From Phil1 sp040767925 (lineage in GTDB: Bacteria > Bacillota > Clostridia > Christensenellales > CAG-138): 64,000 nt of DNA. This document shows, in pieces, positions 1 through 9,300 of the stretch. The notes beneath the pieces were generated by a model, which saw only the letters and a program-made list of their open reading frames with translations, had not been told where the DNA came from and ran no database searches. The first letter of the stretch is position 1, and every line of letters starts with the position of its first letter. The translations under genes were made by a program, and so were the position numbers. Location of the stretch: NCBI GenBank assembly GCA_040767925.1, contig JAXGNN010000001.1, forward strand, positions 1,542,877 through 1,606,876, read 5' to 3'.

Positions 1-561
1 CTCATTTACCGCCATGGCTACCAGAATCGCTACGTTCTCATATTCGCCGCCCCAATTGCGTTTTAGGTAGATTCCATCAAGATATACGTAGGGATATTCA
101 TACTGGAGCCTACGCGAGCGCCATTCCTCAATATGGCTGTAAACCTTCTTGTTCAGGTTGCTGATCGTTCCGGGAGATACCTTGGTGCCCCACAGTGCTT
201 CGGTGATATCTTCTACTCTTCGTACTGATACCCCGGCCAAGTACATCTCGATCAGGGCTTCCTCAACCGAGGACTCGCGCCGTTGATATCGTTCAATAAT
301 CGCTGTTTCAAATGCGACGCCCTTGAGCTTTGGCATTTTAAGCTTCACATCCCCTGACGTCGTCTGAAAGTTTCGCTCGTAATGCCCGGCACGGTAGCCC
401 TGACGATCCTGTGTCCGTTCATACTTCTCGGCATTGGTCAAGGATTTTGCCTCTTCGTCCAGCAGACCGTTGATCGTCTCTTCCACGCTTGTGCGCACCA
501 AATCCTTTAATTCCTGCTTTATCATTCCTTCGTTTAATTGTATAATCTTATCGGTGGACAT
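1..561 (-). CDS. IS256-family (mutator) transposase, N-terminal part, runs off left edge
   Basis: Reading leftwards from an ATG at 561, preceded by a GAGGAGG ribosome binding site at about 571-577, the frame stays open for 187 codons to the window edge. The protein carries the IS256/mutator hallmarks: a region like RQGYRAGHYERNFQTTSG, then KMPKLKG, then a segment with VRRVEDITEALWG and VSPGTISNLNKK, and the YLDGIYLKRNW block that holds the first catalytic aspartate of the DDE triad. The remaining two catalytic residues lie outside the window. It is adjacent to the broken IS21 istA, and the IS256 end should lie near 675-682, so this element probably inserted into istA. The family call is confident; whether the copy is intact cannot be judged. 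Confidence 0.9.
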   Translation of the reverse strand, partial: MSTDKIIQLNEGMIKQELKDLVRTSVEETINGLLDEEAKSLTNAEKYERTQDRQGYRAGHYERNFQTTSGDVKLKMPKLKGVAFETAIIERYQRRESSVEEALIEMYLAGVSVRRVEDITEALWGTKVSPGTISNLNKKVYSHIEEWRSRRLQYEYPYVYLDGIYLKRNWGGEYENVAILVAMAVNE

Positions 562-682
562 TGTGTGTTGCCTCCTCTGCAAAGTCTTTGTTTCGCAACT
601 TTTACTTTACCAGACGGCGGCACACTTGTCCTCCTTTTTTCGTGCCTATTTCAATTTGCGCAACTTATTGTACCTTATCTCT

Positions 683-1219
683 TTCAACTACCACATCGCC
701 GTAGATGAGCAATACTATTCCGTTCCATATGAATACATCAAGCGTAAGGTCGATGTCCGCGTGACCCGAAATACAGTTGAGGTGTTCTACGACGGCAGCA
801 GGATATGTTCTCACGTCCGTCTGCATGGCCGTCGCGGTCAATACAGCACGGTGGAAGAACATATGCCGCCTCAGCATCAGCAGTATATACAGTGGAACGG
901 CGAACGCTTCCGGAAATGGGCTTCTCAGATCGGTTCCAATACCGCCACAGTGGTGGACGCAATTCTTACAGGCTACAAAGTGGAGCAGCAGGGCTACCGA
1001 GCCTGTATGGCGTTGCTAAAGCTTTCCGAGCAGTACACGAAGGAACGGCTGGAAGCAGCCTGTGCCAAGGCTCTTTTCTACACGCCGCGTCCCAGCTACA
1101 AATCCATTCAAACCATACTGAAGTCCGGTCAGGACAAGAAAACGGATGAACATCCTCAGATTTCCTCCCAATACGGCTTTACTCGCGGCGCCGATTACTA
1201 CAAGGGAGGGCAAGACTGA
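683..1219 (+). pseudogene. istA: IS21 transposase IstA, C-terminal fragment
   Basis: The open frame matches the C-terminal 180 residues of the intact IstA at 14901-16445: FNYHIAVDEQYYSVPYEYIK here corresponds to PNYHVSVERMNYSVPFEYIK there, and the match continues to the common ending SQYGFTRGA-YY. Homology starts at about 683. Upstream codons in the same frame belong to the IS256-family end and are not IstA. The DDE catalytic core is therefore lost and the gene cannot encode transposase. Its TGA stop at 1217-1219 overlaps the ATG of istB, as is usual for IS21 operons. Confidence 0.85.
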
Positions 1220-1968
1220 TGCTGAACAATACTACGACCACCAAGCTGCACGAAATGAAGCTGAGCGCAATGGCCACGGCTTTTCGGCATCAGAGTGAAA
1301 CGGACGGTTTCAGCGAACTCTCCTTTGAGGAGCGTTTCGGCTTGCTCGTGGATGCGGAGTGGACTTCACGGCGAAACAACCGGCTCACACGCCTGCTCAA
1401 AAAAGCCGGTTTCTCAGAGCCTGGAGCCTGTCTCGAAGACATTGAGTACCACGCCGACAGAAAGCTGGATAAAGCTTTCATCACCCGGCTCGGCTCCTGC
1501 AATTACATCGACGAGAACCACAATGTCATCATCCTCGGAGCCACCGGCAGCGGTAAAACCTACATCGCCAACGCCTTGGGCGTGACCGCCGGGCGTAACT
1601 TCTACCCCGTCCGCTATGTACGGCTGCCGGATCTGCTCGCCGAGCTGTCCATAGCGAGGGCTGAGGGCAACTACCGCAAGGTCATGAAGGGATACCGGCA
1701 GGCCAGACTTTTGATTCTGGATGAATGGTTGCTCTACCCACTCAAGGACAGTGAGGCCAGAGATTTGCTTGAGCTGACGGAGGCTCGCTACAAAAAAGCC
1801 TCGACTATATTCTGCTCACAATTCGACGTAGGCGGATGGCACCAGAAGATCGGAGAGGCGACCCTTGCCGACGCCATCTGCGACCGCATCGTTCACGACT
1901 CCTACCGCATCGTCATCGGCGGCGAAGATTCCATGCGAAAACGGAAAGGCATTTCCGAGAACGACTGA
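1219..1968 (+). CDS. istB: IS21 helper ATPase IstB
   Basis: A 249-residue AAA+ ATPase of the IstB/DnaC-like family, which assembles on target DNA and activates the IstA transposase. The Walker A motif GATGSGKTY is at about residues 106-114, followed by LLILDEW as Walker B and the family signature SQFDVGGWHQKIGE. The length is normal for the family. The start overlaps the stop of istA (TGATG), which indicates translational coupling. Because its partner IstA is only a fragment here, this IstB could act only with an IstA supplied in trans, for instance by the complete IS21 copy at 14.7 kb, whose IstB is roughly 60 percent similar by eye. Confidence 0.93.
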   Translation: MLNNTTTTKLHEMKLSAMATAFRHQSETDGFSELSFEERFGLLVDAEWTSRRNNRLTRLLKKAGFSEPGACLEDIEYHADRKLDKAFITRLGSCNYIDENHNVIILGATGSGKTYIANALGVTAGRNFYPVRYVRLPDLLAELSIARAEGNYRKVMKGYRQARLLILDEWLLYPLKDSEARDLLELTEARYKKASTIFCSQFDVGGWHQKIGEATLADAICDRIVHDSYRIVIGGEDSMRKRKGISEND

Positions 1969-1984
1969 CGTCGCTTGACGCCTG

Positions 1985-2081
1985 CGGCGGCAACCCTGTC
2001 AAATCCCGCCGCCGCAGGTGTCAAATTTCTCCGCCGCAACTGTAAAACACTGCCGCCGCCGGGTGTAAAATGCGGCCGACA
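1985..2081. repeat. IS21 right-end multiple terminal repeats
   Basis: After istB there are four spaced copies of a unit with the pattern GCCGC, three or four bases, TGTMAAAW (for example GCCGCAGGTGTCAAATT and GCCGCAACTGTAAAACA). Arrays of this type at the ends of IS21-family elements are the IstA binding sites. The array ends with CA at 2080-2081. Confidence 0.65.
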
Positions 2082-2842
2082 TATTCAGGTGTTCCAGCAT
2101 GCTTGTATCCTTGTTCAGGAAAGAATACCTCTATCACATATTTCCATCCTTCATGAATACAGTTTGGAATTGCCCCTTTTAGCTTTGCAACTGCATATTC
2201 TGCCTTAGGCACTTCAAGTATATCAAGTCCTAATTTTTTTGCCATTTTTTCGTCCTTTACATCATAAGCAGCCATATAATTTATGACATCCTCATTGCTA
2301 ACTTCATAACATACTCCGAAGCTTTGACCATCTCCAAGACTTTCTAAATCTTCATGCGTATTACTTTGGTATAGCATATCCCAAGTTTCTGGACACTGGC
2401 TGTTCTCTATACCCTCTGCTTTTATCCCGGCAACCTTGAATGCTTCTTTTTGTTCAATTTTAATATCCATGTTTTTTCCTCCTTGAATAGTTAATGATAA
2501 TCGAATAGAAGAGAAGACTTTAAATACTGCTCCATTTCTAACATCGCTAGGTGTATAATTATGAAATTTCTTAAAAGCCAATGTAAAAGCATCTGCAGAT
2601 TCATATCTATATTTGATTGCGATATCAATCACCTTTTCAGTGGTTTCTCTTAAATCCATAGCTGCTTTTGTTAGTTTCCTAAGTCTAATATATTCGCTTA
2701 AGGAATAGTCTGCCAGGATTGAAAAAATTCTACTGAACATTGGATATGAATAACCTGATAAGTGTGCTATTCTTTTTTCGTCTATTTCATCATCTAAAAC
2801 ACTTTCAATGTATTCGATTGTTTTATTAAATGCTTGTATCAT
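2082..2842 (-). pseudogene. AraC-family regulator with GyrI-like effector domain, 3' end removed by IS21
   Basis: The protein begins MIQAFNKTIEYIESVLDDEID and has an AraC/XylS double helix-turn-helix in residues 1-105 (RIAHLSGYSYPMFSRIF, then AIKYRYESADAFTLAFKKFHNYTPSD). From about residue 125 it continues with a GyrI-like (SOUL/Rob-type) ligand-binding domain. Around residue 253, after HAGTPEY, the reading frame crosses into the IS21 end at 2081 and is completed by about 20 codons of IS sequence. The last strand or two of the GyrI-like domain, normally an acidic ending, are lost. The DNA-binding part is intact, so some regulatory function may remain. The ligand is unknown. Confidence 0.8.
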
Positions 2843-3093
2843 ATCTGTCTCATCCTCCTCTCAAAATTATTATATAACTACAAAGAAATGAATACCCTAT
2901 AATTGTCGTACAAATATAATAGTATATGTTGAATTTTCTTTGTCCTATGTTCCCATCATCTGTTTTATGGGGTATATTCAAAGATATTATAACATCTGTA
3001 ATTATGGAATACAATAAACTCTATTAAGCTAATTAACTGGATTTATTATTATTTTTAGGCAATAAAAAGCAAATTGTTAAGAAGTATTCTTTC

Positions 3094-3576
3094 TTAGATT
3101 ACTTCAAAATATGTTAGTGCATCCTTGATAGCATCAACTTGAATTGGAGTGGGGTGTTTTCGTTGATTCTTTAATATTTCAACTGCGTTAGGAGCATCGT
3201 ACATTTGTAGACCTAAACTACGCTTTACTTCAGCAATATATGCTGAATGGACTTTGAAACTGTATTTTTCATTAATGTATTCATTAATCATTTTGTATGT
3301 GGTTCGTGGTTTTGGCTTGTATGTCTCTGCTCTTTGAGCTATATTATTAAGTATATGTTTATTATGAATGGTGTCGATATCGTCTAAGGGTATCATTCCA
3401 TACCCATTACCAAACTCTACAGTTATATTGATGTAGCTGTCGGGTGTCTTGTGGGTCTTTGGGATACACGTTGAGACGGTATGTTTGATGTCAAGGGTCA
3501 AAGGAAAATAGCCGCGAAAGTCCAGTAATACTGCGGTTTTCGGGCAATCGGGCAAATTCGGAATCAGCCAGACCAA
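3094..3576 (-). pseudogene. C-terminal piece of an RlmD/RumA-like RNA methyltransferase (copy A)
   Basis: The last 75 residues (TYKMINEYINEKY, VHSAYIAEVKRSLGL, MYDAPNAVE, RKHPTPIQVDAIKDALTYFE) resemble, from memory, the C-terminal tail found on clostridial 23S rRNA (uracil-C5) methyltransferases. The stretch before it (VSTCIPKTHKTPDSYINITVEFG) resembles the region just after the catalytic Cys motif. No SAM-binding domain is present, so it is a fragment. A closely related copy B lies at 14541-14746 in the same orientation. The protein family assignment is tentative; the relationship between the two copies is clear. Confidence 0.5.
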
Positions 3577-3626
3577 ACGCTCTGCGGTAACTTATCCAAG
3601 GGCAAATCCGGTCAAAAAGTGTGAGA

Positions 3627-3704
3627 GTTGAGTTGCCAAGTTAGATGTCAATAAGTTGAGTTGCCGAGTTAGATGTTGGGGAGTTGTGGCTGTGAGATAG
3701 ATGT
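3627..3704. repeat. Three 22-bp repeats with 28-bp period
   Basis: Units begin at 3627, 3655 and 3683. The first two are GTTGAGTTGCC-R-AGTTAGATGT and differ at one base; the third is degenerate but ends in the same GATAGATGT. The arrangement looks like the multi-repeat end of an IS21-family element whose body is gone, or like operator iterons ahead of the gene at 3732. Confidence 0.6.
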
Positions 3705-3731
3705 CAGGGAAAGTCGAATGGAGGTGATAGA

Positions 3732-4550
3732 TTGAAGAAATATTTGGCACCGCTTTTTATGCTCATAATCTTTGAAGCTGTTGCAATTACATTATGGCTT
3801 ACAAAGGATAATATTTTTTACCTCTTCAATTTCAGCTACATCGGGCTTTCGATATCTTTGGGGATTTTTCTGTTTATAAAAAAATATAAGCACGCAAGAC
3901 GTATCGTTCAGTTGCTTGTTGGCTTATATATGCTGATATACCTGGGGCTTATCTGCAATGAGAATATGCAGATCGAGGGATTCTGGTACTACTTATTCAC
4001 CGGAGTTTTTGAGGCTGCCACCATTCATTACGCCGTTGCAAAGATTTTCGGGCCACTGTTATTCGGCAGAGGCTGGTGTGGATATGCCTGCTGGACAGCT
4101 ATGGTCTTGGATTTTCTTCCTTACAAGTCTCCATCACAACCAAGAAAGAAGCTCGGATGGATCAGATACATTACATTTACGGTTTCATTGATATTTGTTG
4201 CCTCATTGTTCCTTGCTAAGGTTGGCAATATCGAACGGATTATGTTCTGGGCATTTATTGTCGGCAATCTCGCTTATTATGCTGTGGGCATTGCACTCGC
4301 ATTTGCGTTTAAGGATAACCGAGCATTTTGTAAATATATATGTCCCATCACTGTATTTTTGAAGCCAATGAGTTACTTCTCGGTTCTCAGGATAAAATGC
4401 GACAAAGACAAATGCATCTCATGCGGGAAATGCAAACGAGTATGTCCTATGAATGTAGACGTGACAGATAATTCTCGAAAACGAAAAAATGGAACAGAAT
4501 GTATTCTATGCATGGAATGTGTTAGAAATTGTCCAAAGGATGCACTTTAG
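3732..4550 (+). CDS. 4Fe-4S membrane protein of the NapH/NosR C-terminal type
   Basis: A 272-residue protein started by TTG with a GGAGGTG ribosome binding site at 3719-3725. Six or so hydrophobic segments fill residues 5-205. Cysteine motifs follow the NapH/NosR pattern: RGWCGYACW at about residue 115, FCKYICP at about 200, then two bacterial ferredoxin clusters (CISCGKCKRVCP near 228-239 and CILCMECVRNCP near 256-267). Proteins of this family pass electrons across or along the membrane to a partner reductase; no partner is encoded nearby, so the pathway is unknown. The polypeptide stops right after the second cluster, slightly short for the family. It is flanked by mobile DNA on both sides and may be cargo. 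Confidence 0.82.
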   Translation: MKKYLAPLFMLIIFEAVAITLWLTKDNIFYLFNFSYIGLSISLGIFLFIKKYKHARRIVQLLVGLYMLIYLGLICNENMQIEGFWYYLFTGVFEAATIHYAVAKIFGPLLFGRGWCGYACWTAMVLDFLPYKSPSQPRKKLGWIRYITFTVSLIFVASLFLAKVGNIERIMFWAFIVGNLAYYAVGIALAFAFKDNRAFCKYICPITVFLKPMSYFSVLRIKCDKDKCISCGKCKRVCPMNVDVTDNSRKRKNGTECILCMECVRNCPKDAL

Positions 4551-4635
4551 GACAGGCAAAAGGCTCCCACACTGCCATCATCGGCGGCGGGGAGCGCACT
4601 TTACCGGACTCAACCAGCGGTAGAGTTGCAGGAAA

Positions 4636-4764
4636 TCAACCTACGGTTCTTGTAACTATATCAAAAATCGTAAAGCCAGAATAGTCCTGTATGTCTTTCG
4701 GGGTCAGGTCTTTCAGTTTGACTTTCTTAGCGTAGGCGTCCTTTTTGGAAAGCATTATGCTCAT
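4636..4764 (-). CDS. Small uncharacterised ORF, 42 residues
   Basis: From ATG at 4764, with AAGGTG six bases upstream, a 42-residue lysine-rich protein reads MSIMLSKKDAYAKKVKLKDL and ends at a TGA at 4636-4638. I do not recognise it. It lies alone between the iron-sulfur gene and a long non-coding stretch and could be a remnant. Confidence 0.3.
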   Translation of the reverse strand: MSIMLSKKDAYAKKVKLKDLTPKDIQDYSGFTIFDIVTRTVG

Positions 4765-4805
4765 GTTAACACCTTATTGTGGCTTCTGATGTTGAAGAGA
4801 ACGAA

Positions 4806-4876
4806 CAGCCGCGCCGTTTAAGATCGTGTCCGCGTGGCCCTGGTGGGCGCGGCGGCAGGATAAAACGGCGCGGCTG
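4806..4876. other. Inverted repeat with 14-bp perfect arms
   Basis: CAGCCGCGCCGTTT at 4806-4819 pairs perfectly with AAACGGCGCGGCTG at 4863-4876, separated by 43 bases of GC-rich sequence. There is no T-run directly after the stem, so a simple intrinsic terminator is unlikely. It may be a transposon end, a protein binding site or an RNA structure. Confidence 0.5.
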
Positions 4877-5309
4877 TCCCTTCGTTTTGATTTATTGTGT
4901 TTCCTAGCTAACCGGACGGACAGGCGGCTTTCCTGCTCTCATAGGCGTTGCACCTCCCCCCCATGCTGATGGCGGGCCGTTCTCATTGCCTGCGACGGTT
5001 TTTTCGCGCTCGGACTGTGACTGAACGGAAGTTTCATTACATACAGATATTTGCCGCAGGGCCGCCACCGTTCGTTGTACGCTGCCCTGCCTGCGGCGCT
5101 GATGGTACTCGCTCCTTTTCCGTTACGCTGAAAAATCACCCTCTCCCGCGTAAAGGAAAGATCATGGCGCACCCGCCGCTCGGCTCCCTGTATGCCGCTA
5201 CTCGCGGTATGTTCCCGGTTTGCCGTTTTATTCAGTTATCAAGCTGCGCTTGAGGAAAAACTGCGTCCTCACACGCCTGTTCATTTTCAGGCGCAAAGTA
5301 AACGGGCAA
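4877..5309. other. Non-coding stretch downstream of the sigma-like gene
   Basis: No gene could be supported on either strand. Frames that remain open here lack ribosome binding sites and recognisable motifs. In related conjugative elements this position after the sigma-like gene usually holds excisionase and integrase genes; they are absent, consistent with a decayed element. Confidence 0.4.
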
Positions 5310-5732
5310 TTAAAAATATTTTTTTAAGAACACCTCCATGTGGCGTAAGCCGCGTTCGATGGAAGCGCCAACAGCGGCCTTGCTTATTCCTTCCGTCTTG
5401 GCTATGGCGCTCTTGCTCATGCCTAAAAAGTAGTGGGCATAGATGCGCTTGGCCTGCTTGTCCGGCAAAAAAGCAATCGCAGCGTGGAGCTGTTCCATCG
5501 TCACCTTGCGCTCGTAAATCTCGCAGGGGGACAGGGACACGAACAGGATGTCATGCTCGATGCCGTTGCCCCGGTCAAGGGAATAATAGGCTCGGTGCCG
5601 GTATGTGCGCAGGCGATAGGCTGCCTCTTGCAGCTCAAAGCCGCGCAGCATGGCGGCAACCTCGTCCGGCACGTCGATGAAGCAGTCGGACGTATAAAAC
5701 GGGTAATAATCCCGCAGATTGATGGTTTTCAT
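5310..5732 (-). CDS. Sigma-70 region 4-like regulator of a conjugative element
   Basis: A 140-residue protein starting MKTINLRDYYPFYTSDCFIDVPDEV, the typical opening of the small sigma-like proteins carried by clostridial conjugative transposons. The C-terminal half (residues 85-135: AFLPDKQAKRIYAHYFLGMS, SAIAKTEGISKAAVGASIER) is a sigma region 4 helix-turn-helix; no region 2 is present, so it may act as a regulator or partial sigma factor of element genes. The ATG at 5732 follows a GGAGG at 5740-5744 that is fully buried in a perfect 16-bp hairpin (see separate entry), so translation is likely controlled. Its usual partners are missing nearby. Confidence 0.8.
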   Translation of the reverse strand: MKTINLRDYYPFYTSDCFIDVPDEVAAMLRGFELQEAAYRLRTYRHRAYYSLDRGNGIEHDILFVSLSPCEIYERKVTMEQLHAAIAFLPDKQAKRIYAHYFLGMSKSAIAKTEGISKAAVGASIERGLRHMEVFLKKYF

Positions 5733-5739
5733 AGGAAAT

Positions 5740-5780
5740 CCTCCGTTTCGATTTTTGAAGTGGGAAAATCGAAACGGAGG
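5740..5780 (-). promoter_or_regulatory. Hairpin that masks the ribosome binding site of the sigma-like gene
   Basis: On the transcript, CCTCCGTTTCGATTTT (from 5780-5765) pairs perfectly with AAAATCGAAACGGAGG (5755-5740), leaving a 9-base loop CCCACTTCA. The descending arm contains the GGAGG that serves the ATG at 5732, seven bases away. Such a 16-bp stem would block initiation unless opened by a protein, another RNA or a ribosome. A similar arrangement precedes the gene at 24457. Confidence 0.75.
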
Positions 5781-6267
5781 CGGCGGGGAGCGGCAGCGGA
5801 CAGCGCGCGGGGGCTTGTCCGCTATTTGGGCATGGCGAATAAGTCCGGCAATGGCCGGACAATTCGGAAAACGGTGATTTACAAAATGATAGCCGGGTCT
5901 ACTCGAAAAGGTAAACCCGGCTGTAAAAACTATCGTATCAAGCGGTTCGCTGCCCGCAGAGTCGCCCGTTGGCGGCTTCTGCCCAGTGTGATTACCATTG
6001 AACTTCCGTGCTGTTTTTACGTTATGTACGTTGTTGGAACGGGCGTGAACCTGCCTGATATTGCATTGCTAATCGCCCATACAATATCCGCTCCATTCAA
6101 CGCGGCAACGCCCTGACGCAAGCAGGAAGGCGCTGCTGTGCCGAATTTCCGCTGCCTATGACACCTGTAAAAAACCTTGCTTCCTGTGTGGCTGCAAGCA
6201 GCCCCCGCGAATTTTGCCTGTCAATTCCGGACGTCCTTTGAAAAACTGGCGGGGATTATGTCGAAGA
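5781..6267. other. Non-coding stretch with one short stem-loop
   Basis: I see no supported gene. A perfect 8-bp stem, AGCCGGGT at 5891-5898 with ACCCGGCT at 5915-5922, lies inside it. A 76-codon frame at 5886-6116 (+) is open but has no ribosome binding site. The stretch separates two convergently unrelated minus-strand genes. Confidence 0.35.
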
Positions 6268-6308
6268 TAAAAAAATCAGGCGGACTTGATATTTCAAGAC
6301 CGCCTGAC
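6268..6308 (-). terminator. Intrinsic terminator of the large surface-protein gene
   Basis: Read on the minus strand, a 14-bp stem (TCAGGCGGTCTTGA with TCAAGTCCGCCTGA, one mismatch) with a 4-base loop is followed by a run of seven T. It lies about 85 bases after the stop of the 1611-residue gene. Confidence 0.8.
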
Positions 6309-6394
6309 GGGTTATTGATTTAGTTTGTATTTTAAACGGCAGGATCGCTCTATAACATGATTTTGTATCATAATCCACCTCCAACCATACACGG

Positions 6395-9300
6395 CTATTG
6401 AATCTTCCTCGCCCGCTTTCTTTGGTGCAGGAAAACCCATACAGCCACAGCTAAACCTACTGCCGCAAGGCCGATGATGACAACAGGCAGCCAAGTATTA
6501 TTTGCCGAATTGCCTTGCTGGCCAGCCATATCCGATACCAGCGCGCCTTTGACTGTATCTGTGGTGATCAGGTATTCGGACATCGTGTTGTTTTTGTAAG
6601 TCACAACGCCACCTGCACCTACGGCAATATTCCCGGCTATCAAGGTAAATCCGCCTGTCACCGCATCAAAACAATAGACATTTACCGTTGTTCCCTCGGC
6701 GATATCTGTCGTAATGGCAAAGGTCGCAACACCAGGTAATTCTCCGTGTCCGATGAATGAGTAAGTAAATGCGCTTTGCCCGTCTACAAGAGCCGATTTC
6801 ATTTGGGCTTCGTGTTCGGCCATGGGAATGAACCCGAAATCGTACATTGCGCCATCCGCAGCATTTTTTATGTCGCTACCGCGAAATGCAATACTCGCTC
6901 CTTCCTGCAGAAAATCAAGACTGGCAGTGGGGTTATTCGCAAGCTCGCTGAAGAATATGCCAGGTACATTTGTACCGTTCGTTCCTCCGAGCTGAACACT
7001 GTGGATACCACCCTTTGCTGAATGAATTGCATCCACCGCTCCTCTGTAATCGAAAAGCGTGCTCTCTGCCAGCATGGTCAGACCGGAAATATCAAACGGC
7101 GCAAAGCCCGCCTGCAGCCCTGGCAATTGCATTGAGCCCTCATTCATCGGGTTTGTCACATATTGATCTATCTCATTTAGTAAATATTCACCAAGATTGT
7201 CCTTAGCATTTTTTATATCCTGAACTCTTTTCCCCATATCGGTTACGATATTTTGCAGTTCTGGATCGGTCATGTCGATATAAATGTGATAGCTGTCGCA
7301 CATCTGCGCGTCGGGTGAAAACACTACTTCCTCCGAAGAACCCTCAATATTCAGCTTGAAAACGGAGTTCCATCGCACAAACTCCGCGCCGTTGACGTGA
7401 GTCCTGTCATAGGTATACCGATCGCAAATATGGTCAACACGTATGGTTGTGCTGTTCACCGATGGTATTTGAGTAATTGGCGGAACAGCAGGCCCTGAGG
7501 TTGCGGCTAAGAGTATCACCTGCCCGGCATTGTCAGACGGCATTGAAAGGCCAGGAAGCAACGGCGAGTTTGGAAGCTGCGCTGATATCACTTTCAGCAT
7601 GCATTCTTGGGTATCAAAGCCGATGTCGTTTTCTGCGCGGACGATGAAGTGATAGGTGCCGGGCTCTACTCCCTCCTTCACCGTAAGCACGCCCGTGTCG
7701 GGATCGATTGCGACCTCTTCCGGTATCAAATACCGCTCGTTCTTTTGCTCTAGTGACCAGAAAATAGGCATGCTTCCTGATGCCGTAATCGGAACGGTTA
7801 AATCTCCGCCGCCCACGAGTTTGGTAAAGATATAGCCGTGTTCTTCATCGGCAATGATCGGAGCGGTTCGTGCCTGTGTGACGGAAAGAGTACAGTCCTG
7901 CGTATCGCTTCCAACATCATTTTCCGCTTTGATCGTAAAGAAATAGGTGCCGGTTGGAACGCTTTTCAGCACCGTCAGACGTCCGCTTTGGGCGTCAATG
8001 TTGATCCCTGCCGGAAGCGTACGGCCGGTCGTCGATACGAGCGACCATGTGATGGGCGTGCTTCCAGTGGCGGAAACTGCGATATTCATATCCTCGCTTC
8101 CAGCCGTCATGGCAAATCGGTATCCATGCTTCTCCGCTTCAATGTCGGGCGCCGTACGCGCCGGCTCGGGCGGTGCCTTGACAGTGAGCGTAAAGCTCTG
8201 CTCGGCGGGGGGAGCCGGGTAATGCCCGATATAATTAACGGGAGGGTCGCCGCTCATTGCGGGATTGCCCATGTTATAACTATAAAAATCTTCGATTGCC
8301 TGCAAGTCGGCTTTATTGAATCCAAAGCCAAACGAAGCATTTGACATGGGCGGCACCTGAAGTGATTCCGTTTTGAAGTAATCGGGGTCCTGCTCCAATC
8401 GCACCGTAAAGGTATAATCCTGCGCGCTTATATCGTCCGATACAGTGATTTTCCCGGTGGCCGGGTCTATCGTTATTCCCTCTGGCGCACCTGACAGACT
8501 CCAAACAAGAGGCCTTATGCCTTTACCCTCGGCCTGAAAGCTTTCGCCTGCGCTTACAGAGGCATGATCCGCGCTGGTTATTTCCGTAGGAAGGGGATGC
8601 TCCTGCCACACCCATTCCACAATCACCCGATTGCTTACCGTTACAGAGGATGTAGGATCCCCTGTATCGTCCAATACGGGGGTGACGGTAAAGCCTCCGC
8701 CGTTTACCGTTTGTTTAATGACCGGCGCGTCTCCTTCGCTTCCCCAGAACCTGCCGTCCGCGTAGTCGGCAATATCCTGTGTTGTCCAGCCTTCCTCAAA
8801 AAACTCGAGCACTTCCTCCTGCGTCACGGCGCGTGTGCCGCCGCCGTTTATGATGTGTATGGTTTCGTTAAACTGCATCTGGTTGACGATCTTGTCACCC
8901 TCGTTATAACTGATATCCGAGCCTTCGATAAACGAAAGTGTTCTGGTTAACGAAAGAGGGTTGACGGGGCTTATCATGATCGTATATGCGTTGACATACT
9001 CCAATACATTAAACGATACTTTTACCGCCGATATGCTCTTGATATTGCTATAATCAAAATTTCCGTTTCCGAGAACGACCGCACCCGGTCGAATTTGCAG
9101 TTCACCGTTAAATACAGGCGTATACTCACCGTCCGGGAGCATTTGCGGGTTTCGGCTATCAAAATTGCCATGCGCGTCCGTCATGATGGTTATGATGCCA
9201 CCCTGCCCAAACGGCATATACACCTCGCTCTGCATCAGCTCCTGGTTTAGGGGGTTGTGAGCGTTTACGGTCATCATTGTGCCGCTGAGCCCCTGTAAAG

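Larger units (their letters stand above)
683..2081 (+). mobile_element. IS21-family element remnant (3' part), beheaded by an IS256-family insertion
   Basis: The segment holds the last third of istA, a complete istB and the IS21-type right end. The left part of the element is missing because an IS256-family element occupies 1 to about 682. The right boundary is placed at the CA dinucleotide at 2080-2081, after which the AraC-type gene resumes. This copy is related to, but clearly diverged from, the complete IS21 element at 14747-17501. Confidence 0.75.

Noticed and set aside
434..682. Upstream part of the long plus-strand frame that runs into the istA fragment
   Set aside because: It is antisense to the IS256-family transposase and its end; homology to IstA begins only near 683.
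4551..4680. Open frame right after the iron-sulfur gene with a TAIIGGGE segment that recalls phosphoglycerate kinase
   Set aside because: The similarity is only a few residues and the frame lacks a start; probably chance.
5886..6116. 76-codon plus-strand ORF with a hydrophobic segment (LPCCFYVMYVV)
   Set aside because: No ribosome binding site, starts inside a stem-loop, and no family recognised.
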